Shown in pieces: positions 28,335 to 41,459 of a stretch of 64,000 nucleotides of DNA. Each line of letters opens with the position of its first letter. Position 1 is the stretch's first letter. This DNA is from Pseudoteredinibacter isoporae_A (GTDB taxonomy: Bacteria; Pseudomonadota; Gammaproteobacteria; Pseudomonadales; Cellvibrionaceae), in assembly GCF_040372805.1 (NCBI RefSeq), contig NZ_BAABWJ010000001.1, positions 620,001 through 684,000 on the forward strand. Reading direction: 5' to 3'. The notes beneath the pieces were generated by a model that saw only the letters and a list, made by a program, of their open reading frames with translations, was not told the DNA's origin and ran no database searches. Both the position numbers and the translations under genes were made by a program.

Positions 28335-28354
28335 AGGCCGCCCTGGGGCGGCCT
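28335..28354 (-). terminator. rho-independent terminator of the TonB-dependent receptor gene
   Basis: An 8-bp perfect stem AGGCCGCC/GGCGGCCT with a 4-nt loop is followed on the minus strand by TTTGTCTTTG. It lies 18 bp after the receptor stop codon. Confidence 0.88.
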
Positions 28355-28372
28355 GAATCTAGAGGATGAACA

Positions 28373-30880
28373 CTAGAAGCTGTAACGCACTCTGGCGTAA
28401 TAGAAGCCGCCATTAAAGCCGGTTGGTGAGAATTGGCTGTAACGACGCCCGGACTGCTGCGCACCGGTCGGGTTTTCATCCGGATACTCATCCAACAGGT
28501 TTTGAGCCCCGACGGTTATAGAGTAGTTTTCACTGAAGTTATATTCGGCCTCGGCATCGAAGATATACTCATCACCATAGGATCGATCATCTTCCGAATC
28601 ATAGAAGTCATTGAAGTAACTCATCCGCAGAAGAAAGCGCCAGTCTTCCAAATTGTGGGTCATCGCCAAATTCCAGCGGGACTCCGGCAGACCTTCTTGC
28701 AACTCTCGAATACGAGTAGCATCAATCACATCCGGCGAGAAGCTGTCCACTTCGGTTTCCGTATAGTTATACGCCAGCGAGAACTCGGTACTTCCACCCA
28801 ACATATCTAAACCGTAGGTAGCAACAACATCAAAACCGGATGTCGTGGTGTCGAAGTCATTGGTGAAGAAACGGAAATTCTGAAGATTCTGCGCACTCGT
28901 CACTCCGGACGCCACCAGGTCATCGATTTCCTGCTGAGTCAAACTGAAGTTTTGCGAGACACTGATGCGATCGGTCAATTCAATATTGAAATAATCGATG
29001 GTCATGCTCACTTCACCCAACTGCAGAATCGCACCCAGGGTATAGCTGCGAGATTCTTCCGGATCAAGAGGCTTACCACCACGCAGGACCGCAACAGGGT
29101 TGGTCGAAGGAATGGTACCGTTGTTGACCAGATCCCCTGTTGCTGCATCAAACTCTGTGGAAACGTTAAACGCGTTGGACTGGCCCGGTGTTGGAGCCCG
29201 GAAGCCGGTACTGGCGCTGCCGCGTAATGAAAAGTTTTCCGTCAATTCAAAGTTGGCTGAAATTTTTCCGTTGGTGGTGGTACCGAAATCACTGAAATCC
29301 TCCCAGCGAATCGCCATACCCACGAGTAAACGATCGGTAACATCCGCTTCCAGATCCACATAAGCAGCGATATTTTTACGCGCAAAACTGCCACCAGCGA
29401 GCGGGCTGAAACCGGGGAAGCCATTAGACGCTGCGGAAAATCCTTGCTCTGCCAATGGACCAATTTCAAACGAGGCCTGATCACCCACGGTAATCTCAAA
29501 GGTTTCTTCTCGCCACTCCAGTCCCGCAGCAATGTTCAAGTCCGATTCGAATGCATCAACGGGTACCGCGTAGGACACATCCGCATTGAAATTAATGTCC
29601 TGTTGAGTGTAATCACCGGGATCAAATGCTGTTGGGGTCTGCGGCCCGAGTGAAGCGTTTACCGTATTTTTAATGAAAAAATCCACATCATTGCGGCCAT
29701 AGCTCGCGCTCAACTCCCAATTCAGGTCACTGGCTGTGGTACCACGCAGTCCTGCGGTGAGCGCCGCATCATGAACTTTACCGCCAAAGCGCGGAGTAAA
29801 GCCGCCGGGGAACATTTCATTGAACACAAAACAATTTGGATCGGCGATCACCTGCTGCAAGGCCGCCGCATCACCGACGTTTACCGTGGGGCATGCAATG
29901 CCATCATCCGGAGTTAAATCGCCGACCAGGCGAGTCACACCACCATCATTACTGAACACACCACCGCGAGTGTCCGGGTTACGGAAGAAGAAGCCACCTT
30001 CCACTTCTTTGGTTGCGTAATTACCGAAGGCAAAAAATTCCTTACCACCACCCAACTCCAAACCAAGATTGGCCATTAGCTTAATGTCGTCTTTGATTTC
30101 TGGCGTACCCCAAATCTGGGCAGGGTTGGCCACCGCAGTGTTACCCGCATCAATCAACGCTTGAGCATCCGCTCGTTGCTGGCTGCGATCTGTTGGATCG
30201 GTGTTTCCATATTCAAAACTGACATTAACAAAACCGTTGTCGGTAAAGGGCATACCGACATTTCCGGCGACAGTAATGTTTTCACCATCCCCTTCTTTAT
30301 ATTCCCCGTACTTAACTTCAATGCTGCCGCCTTCCGGATCGTCTTTTAAAATAAAGTTCATCACACCCGCGATTGCATCAGAACCGTATTGGGCGGCGGC
30401 ACCATCTCGCAACACTTCTACTTGTTTCAGGGCGATAGCAGGAATGGGGGATATATCAGCACCTTGAGCACCGTCGGCCACACCATTACCCAACCAATAG
30501 ATAACCGCCGCCCGGTGTCGGCGCTTGCCATTGACCAAAACGAGAGTGTGGTCAGGCGCTAAGCCACGCATATTGGCCGGACGCACAATCGTCGCTGCAT
30601 CACTGATAGGCTGTGCATTCACATTGTACGAAGGCACAACGTTACGTAATAAATTACTGAGATCCGAATCGCCCTGGTTTGCAAAATCATCACCACCGAC
30701 AACGTCAATAGGTACCGCAGAATCAAAAACCGAGCGCGGTGCTCGGCGGGAACCGGTAACGACCACTTCTTCAAGTAGATCATCAGCCGAATTGCCTCCC
30801 TGGGCTATGGATGTCTGACTCATACCCGCAGCCGACAAGGCCACGGCCAGAGACAAGGCACTGGATGGAAACAGCTTCAT
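28373..30880 (-). CDS. TonB-dependent outer membrane receptor
   Basis: An 835-residue receptor with signal peptide (about 1-26), a TonB-box-like start (LEEVVVTGSR), plug domain (about 50-180, with VLRDGAAAQYGSDAIAGVMN) and a 22-strand-type beta-barrel ending in a C-terminal Phe (ARVRYSF). It should import a bulky or scarce ligand using TonB energy, for which the operon at 1-4436 is a candidate partner. Ligand not identifiable; no neighbouring transporter or enzyme points to one. A good ribosome site (GAGGAG) precedes the ATG. The 455-bp upstream gap carries stacked inverted repeats, listed separately. Confidence 0.93.
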   Translation of the reverse strand: MKLFPSSALSLAVALSAAGMSQTSIAQGGNSADDLLEEVVVTGSRRAPRSVFDSAVPIDVVGGDDFANQGDSDLSNLLRNVVPSYNVNAQPISDAATIVRPANMRGLAPDHTLVLVNGKRRHRAAVIYWLGNGVADGAQGADISPIPAIALKQVEVLRDGAAAQYGSDAIAGVMNFILKDDPEGGSIEVKYGEYKEGDGENITVAGNVGMPFTDNGFVNVSFEYGNTDPTDRSQQRADAQALIDAGNTAVANPAQIWGTPEIKDDIKLMANLGLELGGGKEFFAFGNYATKEVEGGFFFRNPDTRGGVFSNDGGVTRLVGDLTPDDGIACPTVNVGDAAALQQVIADPNCFVFNEMFPGGFTPRFGGKVHDAALTAGLRGTTASDLNWELSASYGRNDVDFFIKNTVNASLGPQTPTAFDPGDYTQQDINFNADVSYAVPVDAFESDLNIAAGLEWREETFEITVGDQASFEIGPLAEQGFSAASNGFPGFSPLAGGSFARKNIAAYVDLEADVTDRLLVGMAIRWEDFSDFGTTTNGKISANFELTENFSLRGSASTGFRAPTPGQSNAFNVSTEFDAATGDLVNNGTIPSTNPVAVLRGGKPLDPEESRSYTLGAILQLGEVSMTIDYFNIELTDRISVSQNFSLTQQEIDDLVASGVTSAQNLQNFRFFTNDFDTTTSGFDVVATYGLDMLGGSTEFSLAYNYTETEVDSFSPDVIDATRIRELQEGLPESRWNLAMTHNLEDWRFLLRMSYFNDFYDSEDDRSYGDEYIFDAEAEYNFSENYSITVGAQNLLDEYPDENPTGAQQSGRRYSQFSPTGFNGGFYYARVRYSF

Positions 30881-30920
30881 AGAGTTCTCCTCGCAATTAT
30901 TTTTATTGTCTTCTCTTTTA

Positions 30921-30988
30921 ACTCCAATAGTGACTTGGAGTAGGCTTCAAATCGAAGCCGCAATAAATTACTTCAAAGCAATTTATTG
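30921..30988 (-). promoter_or_regulatory. Three stacked inverted repeats in the receptor leader
   Basis: Within 68 bp, starting 40 bp before the receptor ATG, there are ACTCCAA/TTGGAGT (30921-30927, 30935-30941), GGCTTC/GAAGCC (30943-30948, 30954-30959), and a 28-bp palindrome 30961-30988 (12 of 14 pairs, outer arm CAATAAATT). They could form a structured 5' leader in the RNA, or the A+T-rich palindrome may be an operator. The remaining part of the gap (30989-31335) is A+T-rich and holds no gene that I can see. Confidence 0.5.
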
Positions 30989-31335
30989 TTGATGCTCTTG
31001 AAACTGATGACTGCAGTCGGCGGTATTGCTAACTCGGTGCACGACTCTATCAGTGAAATCGTACTTATTTGAAAATTACATTTATTTTTATCGTATTTTT
31101 CCCAAATGAATTAGCTCGTACTTTTACATCTATCGAGTTTGTCAATAAGGGACAGTTTTAAAATTAGCACGTGCTTGTGAAAAAACCAAAGAATGCTTTG
31201 GTTTTTCGTCACAAATAATTAAACACAATTAAAAGTAGTACTGATATTTCTTTATGCAATGTTATTTTGCAGAAAGGAAGAATTGTGCGCCATGAGAGGG
31301 CATGGCGCAGGAAGGCGATAGTACTTTCGACGAAA

Positions 31336-32259
31336 TCAGAAGTCCGATTGATTCATGCGGGCACAGATCTCTTTATAGCCTGAAACCGTTTCCTGAATAA
31401 TCTGCTCAGCGCTTTTCACTTCATTAATCAAACCGGCGGTTTGTCCAGCTAAGGCAATACTGGCTTCCATGTCACCACCGAAGTACAGGTCTTTGATGGT
31501 CATAAAAGCCTCCATGGGCATTTTCCCAGCACTGAAGTACTCGGCCGTGCGTTCGGTTTTTAATGCCCGCACACAGGGTGTGGAGGTTTTATTTAACATA
31601 TAAGTGCCGTCTGTCGCGGCATCGATAATGGCTTGTTTATAATTGTCGTGAGCCGGGTTTTCTGAACAGGCCACAAATCGCGTACCCATCTGTACAGCTT
31701 CGGCACCCAACGCAAAGGCTGCTGCCATGCCGCGGCCGTCACATATTCCACCCGCAGCCACCAGTGGCAAATCGACTTTCTCTGCGATAGCTTGCAACAA
31801 TACCAAAGTGGATACTTCTTCCGGATTTTTGAAGCCACCACCTTCGCCGCCCTCAATAACCAAACCATCCACGCCCGCATCAGCACACTTCAAGGCCGCC
31901 TCCAACGAAGGCACAGCATGATAAACAACGATGCCGGCTTCCTGTAGAGGTGCCAAAAACTTTTTGGGGCTACCCGCTGACGTCGTCACAAAACGAACCC
32001 CAGATTCACAAATGAATTTCAGCATGGAATCGTCATGCAAAAACATAATCGGCAGATTTACACCGAAAGGCTTATCGGTAAGCGAGGCCATCTTTTCAAT
32101 TTCAGCCTTGCAATTTTCAGTTTCGCCCGAGGAAGTTTCGATAATCCCAAGACCCCCGGCATTAGACACAGCAGATGCCAGTTGAGATCTCGCCATCCAG
32201 CCCATTGGAGCCTGGATAATTGGGTATTGAGCGCCACTATGTTGTAAAAATCGATTCAC
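31336..32259 (-). CDS. Nitronate monooxygenase / NMO-like flavin enzyme
   Basis: A 307-residue FMN-dependent TIM-barrel protein of the nitropropane dioxygenase/enoyl reductase-II superfamily. Motifs: YPIIQAPMGWMARSQLASAV, then DGLVIEGGEGGGF, LVAAGGICDGRGMAAAFALG and GTRFVACSEN. The start is a GTG at 32259 with GGAG seven bases upstream. Nitronate oxidation is likely but a related flavin reaction cannot be excluded. It lies 82 bp downstream of the DUF2855 gene on the same strand. Confidence 0.86.
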   Translation of the reverse strand: MNRFLQHSGAQYPIIQAPMGWMARSQLASAVSNAGGLGIIETSSGETENCKAEIEKMASLTDKPFGVNLPIMFLHDDSMLKFICESGVRFVTTSAGSPKKFLAPLQEAGIVVYHAVPSLEAALKCADAGVDGLVIEGGEGGGFKNPEEVSTLVLLQAIAEKVDLPLVAAGGICDGRGMAAAFALGAEAVQMGTRFVACSENPAHDNYKQAIIDAATDGTYMLNKTSTPCVRALKTERTAEYFSAGKMPMEAFMTIKDLYFGGDMEASIALAGQTAGLINEVKSAEQIIQETVSGYKEICARMNQSDF

Positions 32260-32341
32260 TGTACTGCTCCGTTTTCTTTTACGTCATTTGTTTTCTGATC
32301 CGGTTTAGCGGTCAAAACGCTGGCTTGTTCGCACAAGCACC

Positions 32342-33445
32342 TCAAGGATTCACACGGTAGATCAAGCCCCGCTCCGGTGTCACCGAGCCCTCTACCATAG
32401 CTTGATAAGAAGCACTGATCGCCTCCTCACCATCAACATATTCCACATTTATCCAGTCCTCTACATTCTGGATAAAGCCTTGCCACATCACTGCCAGCTT
32501 TTCTGCAAAACCCTTGGGACCCCATTCCTGCATGCGCTTCTGAGCCTGGGTGGGCGCGAAAAACAACTGGGGTTCCGGGCCTGCTAATGCTTCAGCCGCC
32601 GCTGTGGTTTGATCCCAGTGGGATGCACCCACGATGCAACTGTATTGCAGCTGATCATCCAGATGCTTGTGAACATTGGCCTTAAGCACTGCATTACCGG
32701 CAAAATCAATCAAGAGGGAAGGTTTTCTTGAGATCTGGCTGAGGTCGTCATAGCTGTACACCTCATCGTATAAATTTAAGGAACGTACAAACTCAACATT
32801 TCCCGCCGAACTCAAACCGATTATGCGCGGCCCCGATCCGGTCTCCTGTCGACGCTGGTAAAACGCGAAGGCTGTGCCGATAGATGTTTTACTCGAAGCG
32901 CTGCTCATCACAACCTGCTCCGCAGAACAGTATGTTTGTTCTTCGAAAAAATCCTGGAGTAGAAATGATGTGGTGAACAAAGGACGCAACAACATTTGCA
33001 GGGCTTCGGTGTTTTCACTGTACAGAGGGTCTTTTGCACAGCGAATGTATTGATTGTAAACCACGGGAAGCGCCTCACGGTGCGGCATCGAGTCAATGAA
33101 GCTGCCCTCACTGATATTTGCAGGCCGAACGATCAACGCGTCTGCCATTGGAAAATATCCGTAGACTCGCTCGCCAGCCTTCAGAGCGTCATTCTTCGAT
33201 TCCACAACATCCGCAAAGCCCCACACGGGAATCAAACCTTTGTTTTCTCCAGCGGGGAAAAATGACCAGTATTGCAACATTTCACCCATCACAGCGTAGG
33301 TCACATTATTCGCGGTAAAGGCAAACTCTTGGATACTCAAACGAACTTCATCCGCTTGAAGCGCTCGCTCTTCCTGTTTCGTCCACTGGGTGTCTAAAAT
33401 CTGGGTTTTGTTCACCCAGAATTGTTTTCCAATCACTGTGCTCAT
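32342..33445 (-). CDS. DUF2855 family protein
   Basis: A 367-residue protein with the DUF2855 pattern, which resembles zinc-free medium-chain quinone oxidoreductases (FAFTANNVTYAVMGE, then VWGFADVVES, ERVYGYFPMA and VVMSSASSKTSIGTAF, a likely nucleotide-binding region). No zinc ligands are evident. Its start overlaps the stop of the TetR gene by 4 bp, so it belongs to that operon. Substrate unknown. Confidence 0.83.
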   Translation of the reverse strand: MSTVIGKQFWVNKTQILDTQWTKQEERALQADEVRLSIQEFAFTANNVTYAVMGEMLQYWSFFPAGENKGLIPVWGFADVVESKNDALKAGERVYGYFPMADALIVRPANISEGSFIDSMPHREALPVVYNQYIRCAKDPLYSENTEALQMLLRPLFTTSFLLQDFFEEQTYCSAEQVVMSSASSKTSIGTAFAFYQRRQETGSGPRIIGLSSAGNVEFVRSLNLYDEVYSYDDLSQISRKPSLLIDFAGNAVLKANVHKHLDDQLQYSCIVGASHWDQTTAAAEALAGPEPQLFFAPTQAQKRMQEWGPKGFAEKLAVMWQGFIQNVEDWINVEYVDGEEAISASYQAMVEGSVTPERGLIYRVNP

Positions 33446-34041
33446 GATAAATCTCCGCTGAGGTTTTTAACGCCTAACTGCTGCGTCAACATATCGGTAA
33501 TATTTTGTTTTTTCGGTCGATTCTGCGGCAAACTGCTTTGCAGCAGTACCCCTTGGATAAATAGCGCAAGCTGCTCGGCAAGTAGGGAAAGATTCTGTCC
33601 CTCGGCAATCTCACCGCTCGCCTCGGCTTCCTCCAAAGTCTGTTGTAGCGCTCGACACACCAAGCGGCCCGCTTCCTGAATGACCGGAATGGATCCGCTG
33701 GGGAGCTGTTCCAACTGGGCTTGGCTGTTCACCATCAAACACCCCCAATGCGCATTGGGGTCTTCCAAAGCACTGGCAACATACTGGTAGATACCCGTCA
33801 AACCCATACCTGGCGCCAAGTACTTATCGCAGCGTCCTTTGACAACTTTCTGTACATACTGCGCCAACACCGCTTCGAACAAGCCAGATTTACTGCCAAA
33901 GCGGTTGTAAAGGCTACTGGCCGGCAAGCCGGTTATTTGTTGCAAATCCTGCAAGCTGGTCGCTTGATAACCATGTTGCCAAAACTGCGCCATCGCACTT
34001 TTGAGCAGCTGATCGGTTGAGATAGATTGAGGCCTCGCCAT
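33442..34041 (-). CDS. TetR family transcriptional regulator
   Basis: A 199-residue TetR protein. The N-terminal helix-turn-helix (about 8-55) reads LQDLQQITGLPASSLYNRFG; the C-terminal domain (about 85-190, with WGCLMVNSQAQLEQL) resembles regulators of reactive-compound responses. It is translationally coupled to DUF2855 and upstream of the NMO-like gene, so it probably controls all three. A 24-bp palindrome lies 24 bp before its start. Confidence 0.88.
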   Translation of the reverse strand: MARPQSISTDQLLKSAMAQFWQHGYQATSLQDLQQITGLPASSLYNRFGSKSGLFEAVLAQYVQKVVKGRCDKYLAPGMGLTGIYQYVASALEDPNAHWGCLMVNSQAQLEQLPSGSIPVIQEAGRLVCRALQQTLEEAEASGEIAEGQNLSLLAEQLALFIQGVLLQSSLPQNRPKKQNITDMLTQQLGVKNLSGDLS

Positions 34042-34064
34042 AGAGGAATCACCTTACTGTTCTA

Positions 34065-34088
34065 GTTTTGTAATAGTTACTACAAAAC
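34065..34088. promoter_or_regulatory. Palindrome, probable operator of the TetR/DUF2855/NMO operon
   Basis: A 24-bp imperfect palindrome with outer arms GTTTTGTA (34065-34072) and TACAAAAC (34081-34088); 10 of 12 base pairs match. It lies just upstream of the TetR start on the minus strand, the usual place for an autoregulatory site. Confidence 0.65.
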
Positions 34089-34220
34089 CAACTGAGCACC
34101 AAGGTCATTACTGACAATATGGCGACACAGCAGGACAGAAGGGTTTCTGCGACGTAAAAAACCAAAAGCGGGGGCAAGAAAGAGAAGGGTGAAGGGTGAA
34201 GCAAGATCAAACAGACACAA

Positions 34221-34244
34221 AAAACCCGGCCTTAGCCGGGTTTT
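34221..34244 (-). terminator. rho-independent terminator of rpmB-rpmG
   Basis: A 10-bp stem AAAACCCGGC/GCCGGGTTTT with a 4-nt loop, followed on the minus strand by further T residues. It lies 19 bp after the rpmG stop. Confidence 0.9.
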
Positions 34245-34263
34245 GGAAATCACAGTAAAGGAC

Positions 34264-34419
34264 TTACTTGATTTTGCCTTCTTTGTAGACCACGTGCTTA
34301 CGCACAACGGGGTCATACTTTTTGATTTCCATCTTTTCAGGCATGGTACGCTTGTTCTTGTCAGTCGTGTAGAAGTGACCAGTACCAGCCGTTGAATTCA
34401 AACGGATCTTATCACGCAT
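34264..34419 (-). CDS. rpmG: 50S ribosomal protein L33
   Basis: A 51-residue protein read from the ATG at 34419: it begins [19 protein letters not shown] and ends [11 protein letters not shown], the complete L33 pattern. This is the variant without the zinc-binding Cys pairs. It follows rpmB by 28 bp, the standard rpmB-rpmG pair, and is closed by a strong terminator. Confidence 0.97.
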   Translation of the reverse strand: MRDKIRLNSTAGTGHFYTTDKNKRTMPEKMEIKKYDPVVRKHVVYKEGKIK

Positions 34420-34447
34420 GGGAATTTCTCCTGTCCTTTAGCGACGA

Positions 34448-34684
34448 TTAAACTTTTTCGCCACGGGCACGAACTTCGGCCAGAACCGTCTCGATGCCTT
34501 TCTTATCAATGATACGCATACCCTTGGCAGAAACGCGCAGCTTAACGAAACGCTTTTCAGACTCAACCCAGAAACGGTGGGTGTGCAAGTTAGGCAAAAA
34601 ACGACGCTTAGTGTGGTTTTTTGCGTGAGAAACATTATTACCAGTTACTGGGCGCTTGCCGGTAACCTGACATACCTTAGACAT
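34448..34684 (-). CDS. rpmB: 50S ribosomal protein L28
   Basis: A 78-residue protein from the ATG at 34684. It begins [20 protein letters not shown] and contains [13 protein letters not shown], the L28 signature. The frame is open further upstream to 34741, but the start at MSKVCQ matches the family exactly. A canonical sigma70 promoter lies about 190 bp upstream and would drive rpmB-rpmG. Confidence 0.97.
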   Translation of the reverse strand: MSKVCQVTGKRPVTGNNVSHAKNHTKRRFLPNLHTHRFWVESEKRFVKLRVSAKGMRIIDKKGIETVLAEVRARGEKV

Positions 34685-34870
34685 CTTTTGGCCTCTACCA
34701 TGTATCATCGCTGCCACTACCGGCCATGCTTTACTCAGCATCAGACTGGAAATACAGCGAATCGCTACTTAAAAAATTCGACTCATTTTGGGCCTGCGGG
34801 AGCCCGACATAGGTCACATTGACCTCATTTCACATCAGGCGGGGCAGACCCCGGCCGCAGAGAGCGGCGT

Positions 34871-34899
34871 TTTATACCAGAACAGCCCCCCACATTCAA
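34871..34899 (-). promoter_or_regulatory. Candidate sigma70 promoter of rpmB-rpmG
   Basis: On the minus strand TTGAAT (34899-34894) is followed after exactly 17 bp by TATAAA (34876-34871). The discriminator just downstream is GC-rich (CGCCGC), typical of stringently controlled ribosomal promoters. The gap 34685-34993 between rpmB and radC otherwise contains no visible gene. Confidence 0.65.
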
Positions 34900-34993
34900 C
34901 TTTTGCGCCCATTTTTTATTCAAAAAGTCCTTTCGGTCGCTGATTTAGTGGTCAAACGGTCGATACAACACAAGAGCCCATCGCGGGGCCTAC

Positions 34994-35677
34994 TTAATGG
35001 CTTGTGATGAAACCCCGCTCCGCCAGGGAAACCTCCTCACCATCACCAACAATCAAGTGATCAAGAAGACGCACCCCCACCAAACTCAAAGCCTGCTGAA
35101 TGCGGTCCGTAATGAGGCAATCGGCCTGACTCGGCTCATTGATGCCCGAGGGGTGGTTGTGCGCCACAATCACAGCGGCCGCATTACGACTGAGCGCCAA
35201 TTTGACCAACTCTCGCGGGAAGACCTGAGCACTGTCTACAGTGCCCTGAAACAGCTCCTCAAAGTGGATAAGGCGATGCTGGCTGTCCATTAACAGCACC
35301 GCAAACACTTCACGCTGAAGATGCCTTAGATTCGCTCGAAGAAAACGACGTACAGTCTCTGGGCTGCTGAAAACCTGATTTCGCTCCAACGCTTCTCGCA
35401 GATGCCGGCGACTGATCTCCTGAACCGCCTGTAAAAGACTGAAACTGGCCTCCCCCAGCCCCGGTTGAGCGCAAAACTCTTCTTCCTGGCTTTCCAGCAG
35501 CGCACGCCACCCACCAAAATGAAGCAACACTGCCCTGGCCACATCAACCGCTGACGCCCCGCGCGTGCCCGTGCGTAAAAACAGCGCCAACAACTCAGCA
35601 TCAGACAGGGCCCCGGGGCCCCGCAGGCGTAACTTTTCTCTTGGGCGCTCGGCCGACGGCCAATCCCTAATACTCAT
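34994..35677 (-). CDS. radC: RadC family JAB-domain protein
   Basis: A 227-residue RadC: a helix-hairpin-helix-like N-terminal part (about 1-95) and a C-terminal JAB/MPN metalloprotease-like domain with the zinc motif [16 protein letters not shown]. Despite the name a role in DNA repair is not supported; the function remains open. It is divergent from coaBC and downstream of no other gene on its strand here. The rpmB-rpmG-radC-coaBC order is common in gammaproteobacteria. Confidence 0.94.
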   Translation of the reverse strand: MSIRDWPSAERPREKLRLRGPGALSDAELLALFLRTGTRGASAVDVARAVLLHFGGWRALLESQEEEFCAQPGLGEASFSLLQAVQEISRRHLREALERNQVFSSPETVRRFLRANLRHLQREVFAVLLMDSQHRLIHFEELFQGTVDSAQVFPRELVKLALSRNAAAVIVAHNHPSGINEPSQADCLITDRIQQALSLVGVRLLDHLIVGDGEEVSLAERGFITSH

Positions 35678-35826
35678 TTTTCCCTCTCAATTGCGCTTAC
35701 ACTGACCTTGAAGACAATGGAACCATTGCCGCCAGCTTGTTAGACAGGGTATCTTAGCGCTTCCAAATTCGTGCCCGATTCGGCCAAAGATCCCAAATTT
35801 GTCCATGTGACCCTAAGGCAGTACCC

Positions 35827-37035
35827 ATGAGCTCCTTGCAAAACAAACAAATCCTTCTCGGTATTACCGGTGGTATCGCTGCCTATAAAAGCGCCGAACT
35901 GGTGCGACGTTTACAAGATCAAGGTGCGGATGTTCGAGTAGTGATGACCAAAGCGGCGATGGAATTCATCACACCGCTGACCTTACAGGCGCTGTCTGGT
36001 AAGCCCGTTCATACCGAGCTGTTAGACCCCGAGGCCGAGGCCGGTATGGGGCATATCGAACTGGCTCGCTGGGGGGATCTGCTTGTGGTGGCACCGGCAA
36101 GCGCAGACTTTATCGCCCGCCTGGCACAGGGCCAAGGCAACGATTTATTGAGCACCCTTTGCCTCGCAAGGCGCAGCAAGCTGGCCATTGCTCCCGCCAT
36201 GAATCAGGCCATGTATGCCAATGCCAGCACACAAGACAACCTCAAGACACTCACCGAGAGAAATATTGCCATCTGGGGACCTGCCAGCGGTGCCCAAGCC
36301 TGTGGCGATGTTGGTCCCGGTCGAATGCTCGAGGTCGACGAGTTAGTTGAAAAAACGGCCGCTGAATTTCAATCGGGCCTGCTGGCCGGAAAGCGAGTGG
36401 TCATCACTGCAGGCCCAACCCGCGAAGCCATCGACCCGGTTCGCTATATCAGCAATCATTCCTCCGGGAAAATGGGCTATGCTCTCGCTCAGGCCTGCGT
36501 GGAAGCCGGAGCCATTTGCCAACTGATCAGCGGCCCCACACAACTCGACTGCCCGCCCCACTGCCAGCGCATCGATGTCGACAGCGCGCTTCAGATGCAC
36601 TCAGCCGCCATGGACGCCACCAATGAATGCGACATTTTTATTGCCACTGCAGCGGTAGCTGATTTTCGCCCTCGGCAGGCGGCCAATCAAAAAATTAAAA
36701 AGCAGGCCGATAGCGAGACCATGACACTGGAAATGATCAAGAATCCCGACATCCTGGCTGACGTGGCAAGCGCTCAGCAACGCCCTTTCTGTGTAGGCTT
36801 TGCTGCAGAAACCCAGGAAGTTGAACGTTACGCTCGTGGAAAACTCGAGCGCAAAAAGCTGGACATGGTCATCGCCAATGATGTCTCCCAACAGGGAATC
36901 GGTTTTAACAGCGACGACAATCAGGTGTTGATCGTAGACGCAAACGGCAGCAAGCCGCTGGACAAGCTGAGCAAGACCGAACTGGCTCGCCATCTGGTAA
37001 AGGAAATTTCCGAGCGCTTCGACAAGGCAAATTAA
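35827..37035 (+). CDS. coaBC: Bifunctional phosphopantothenoylcysteine decarboxylase / synthase
   Basis: A 402-residue fusion enzyme. The N-terminal flavin-dependent CoaC domain (about 1-185) has [18 protein letters not shown] and the catalytic His in [20 protein letters not shown] region; the C-terminal CoaB domain (about 190-402) has [20 protein letters not shown] and the [10 protein letters not shown] motif. It carries out two successive steps to 4'-phosphopantetheine, which CoaD (24847) then uses. The gene that usually follows in pseudomonads, dut, is absent. Confidence 0.96.
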   Translation: MSSLQNKQILLGITGGIAAYKSAELVRRLQDQGADVRVVMTKAAMEFITPLTLQALSGKPVHTELLDPEAEAGMGHIELARWGDLLVVAPASADFIARLAQGQGNDLLSTLCLARRSKLAIAPAMNQAMYANASTQDNLKTLTERNIAIWGPASGAQACGDVGPGRMLEVDELVEKTAAEFQSGLLAGKRVVITAGPTREAIDPVRYISNHSSGKMGYALAQACVEAGAICQLISGPTQLDCPPHCQRIDVDSALQMHSAAMDATNECDIFIATAAVADFRPRQAANQKIKKQADSETMTLEMIKNPDILADVASAQQRPFCVGFAAETQEVERYARGKLERKKLDMVIANDVSQQGIGFNSDDNQVLIVDANGSKPLDKLSKTELARHLVKEISERFDKAN

Positions 37036-37157
37036 CCGACCGGTATTTGGGCGGAAACACAACGCCTTCACCCAGAGACGACAGGGAATTTAAGCTTGGG
37101 CTAACCCTAAGCTATTGTTAAGATTGGAAAACTAATAATTAAGTCCGACTCTTTTTT

Positions 37158-40573
<3,416 letters not shown>

Positions 40574-40849
40574 GGTATAAATATTCGACAAAGGTGCCAT
40601 CAAACCGCCATAATCAGTCTTTAGAATGATTTTGCTTTGACGGCCTGTGGTCTACCCCTGATTTAGGTCATGGCAGACCCATACCCATTGCCGTTTAAAT
40701 AGACGGCTCGGCAAATTTGCTGCGGGGCAATTGCAGCCGGCTCCTGTTGCCGTTAGGATGGCAGGCGCCTTTGGCATGCGTGAACTGATGTATTTTCTCC
40801 ACTGACCTTGGAACTTAGTGCAGACCTGTGGTTTGCCTTATTTGCATCT

Positions 40850-41443
40850 ATGACTAAAAGCAACAATAAAACTTCTCGACGCCAACAAATTCTACAAGCC
40901 CTGGCCCATATGTTAGAAGCCAGTCCGGGCGCCCGAATCACCACTGCCGCTCTGGCTCGCGAAGTGGGTGTTTCTGAAGCGGCTTTGTATCGACATTTCC
41001 CGAGCAAGTCGAAGATGTTCGAAGGCTTAATCGAATTTATTGAAGAAACCCTGTTCAGTCGAATCAATCTGATTCTGAGCGAGCAACCCAATGCCCTCGC
41101 TGCTTGCGACAAGATTTTGTACCTGCTGCTGACCTTCACCGAACGCAATCCTGGTATTACCCGAATCCTAACCGGCGATGCCCTGGCGGGAGAGACAGAT
41201 CGACTGAGAGCACGAGTGGCTCAGCTTTACGATCGCCTGGAAACCCAGATTAAACAGATTTTGCGAGAAGCCGAAGTGCGGGAAGGTTTACGCCCCAGCA
41301 TAACCGTCGGTGCCGCGGCCAATTTACTGATTGCTACCGCCGAAGGGCGTATTGCGCAATTTGTTCGAAGTGAATTTAAACGTTCACCCACCGAGAATTG
41401 GCAGGATCAATGGGCGGTGTTAACCCAGGGCTTTTTTCGCTGA
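40850..41443 (+). CDS. slmA: Nucleoid occlusion factor SlmA
   Basis: A 197-residue TetR-fold protein from the ATG at 40850 ([18 protein letters not shown]). A TTG-start frame from 40808 adds 14 residues that are not typical. The helix-turn-helix reads [21 protein letters not shown], followed by [16 protein letters not shown], which identifies SlmA rather than a metabolic TetR. It blocks FtsZ ring assembly over the chromosome. It lies between argB and pyrE, a conserved location. The 276-bp gap before it holds no other gene. Confidence 0.93.
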   Translation: MTKSNNKTSRRQQILQALAHMLEASPGARITTAALAREVGVSEAALYRHFPSKSKMFEGLIEFIEETLFSRINLILSEQPNALAACDKILYLLLTFTERNPGITRILTGDALAGETDRLRARVAQLYDRLETQIKQILREAEVREGLRPSITVGAAANLLIATAEGRIAQFVRSEFKRSPTENWQDQWAVLTQGFFR

Positions 41444-41459
41444 GCCCTGGGCAATATTC

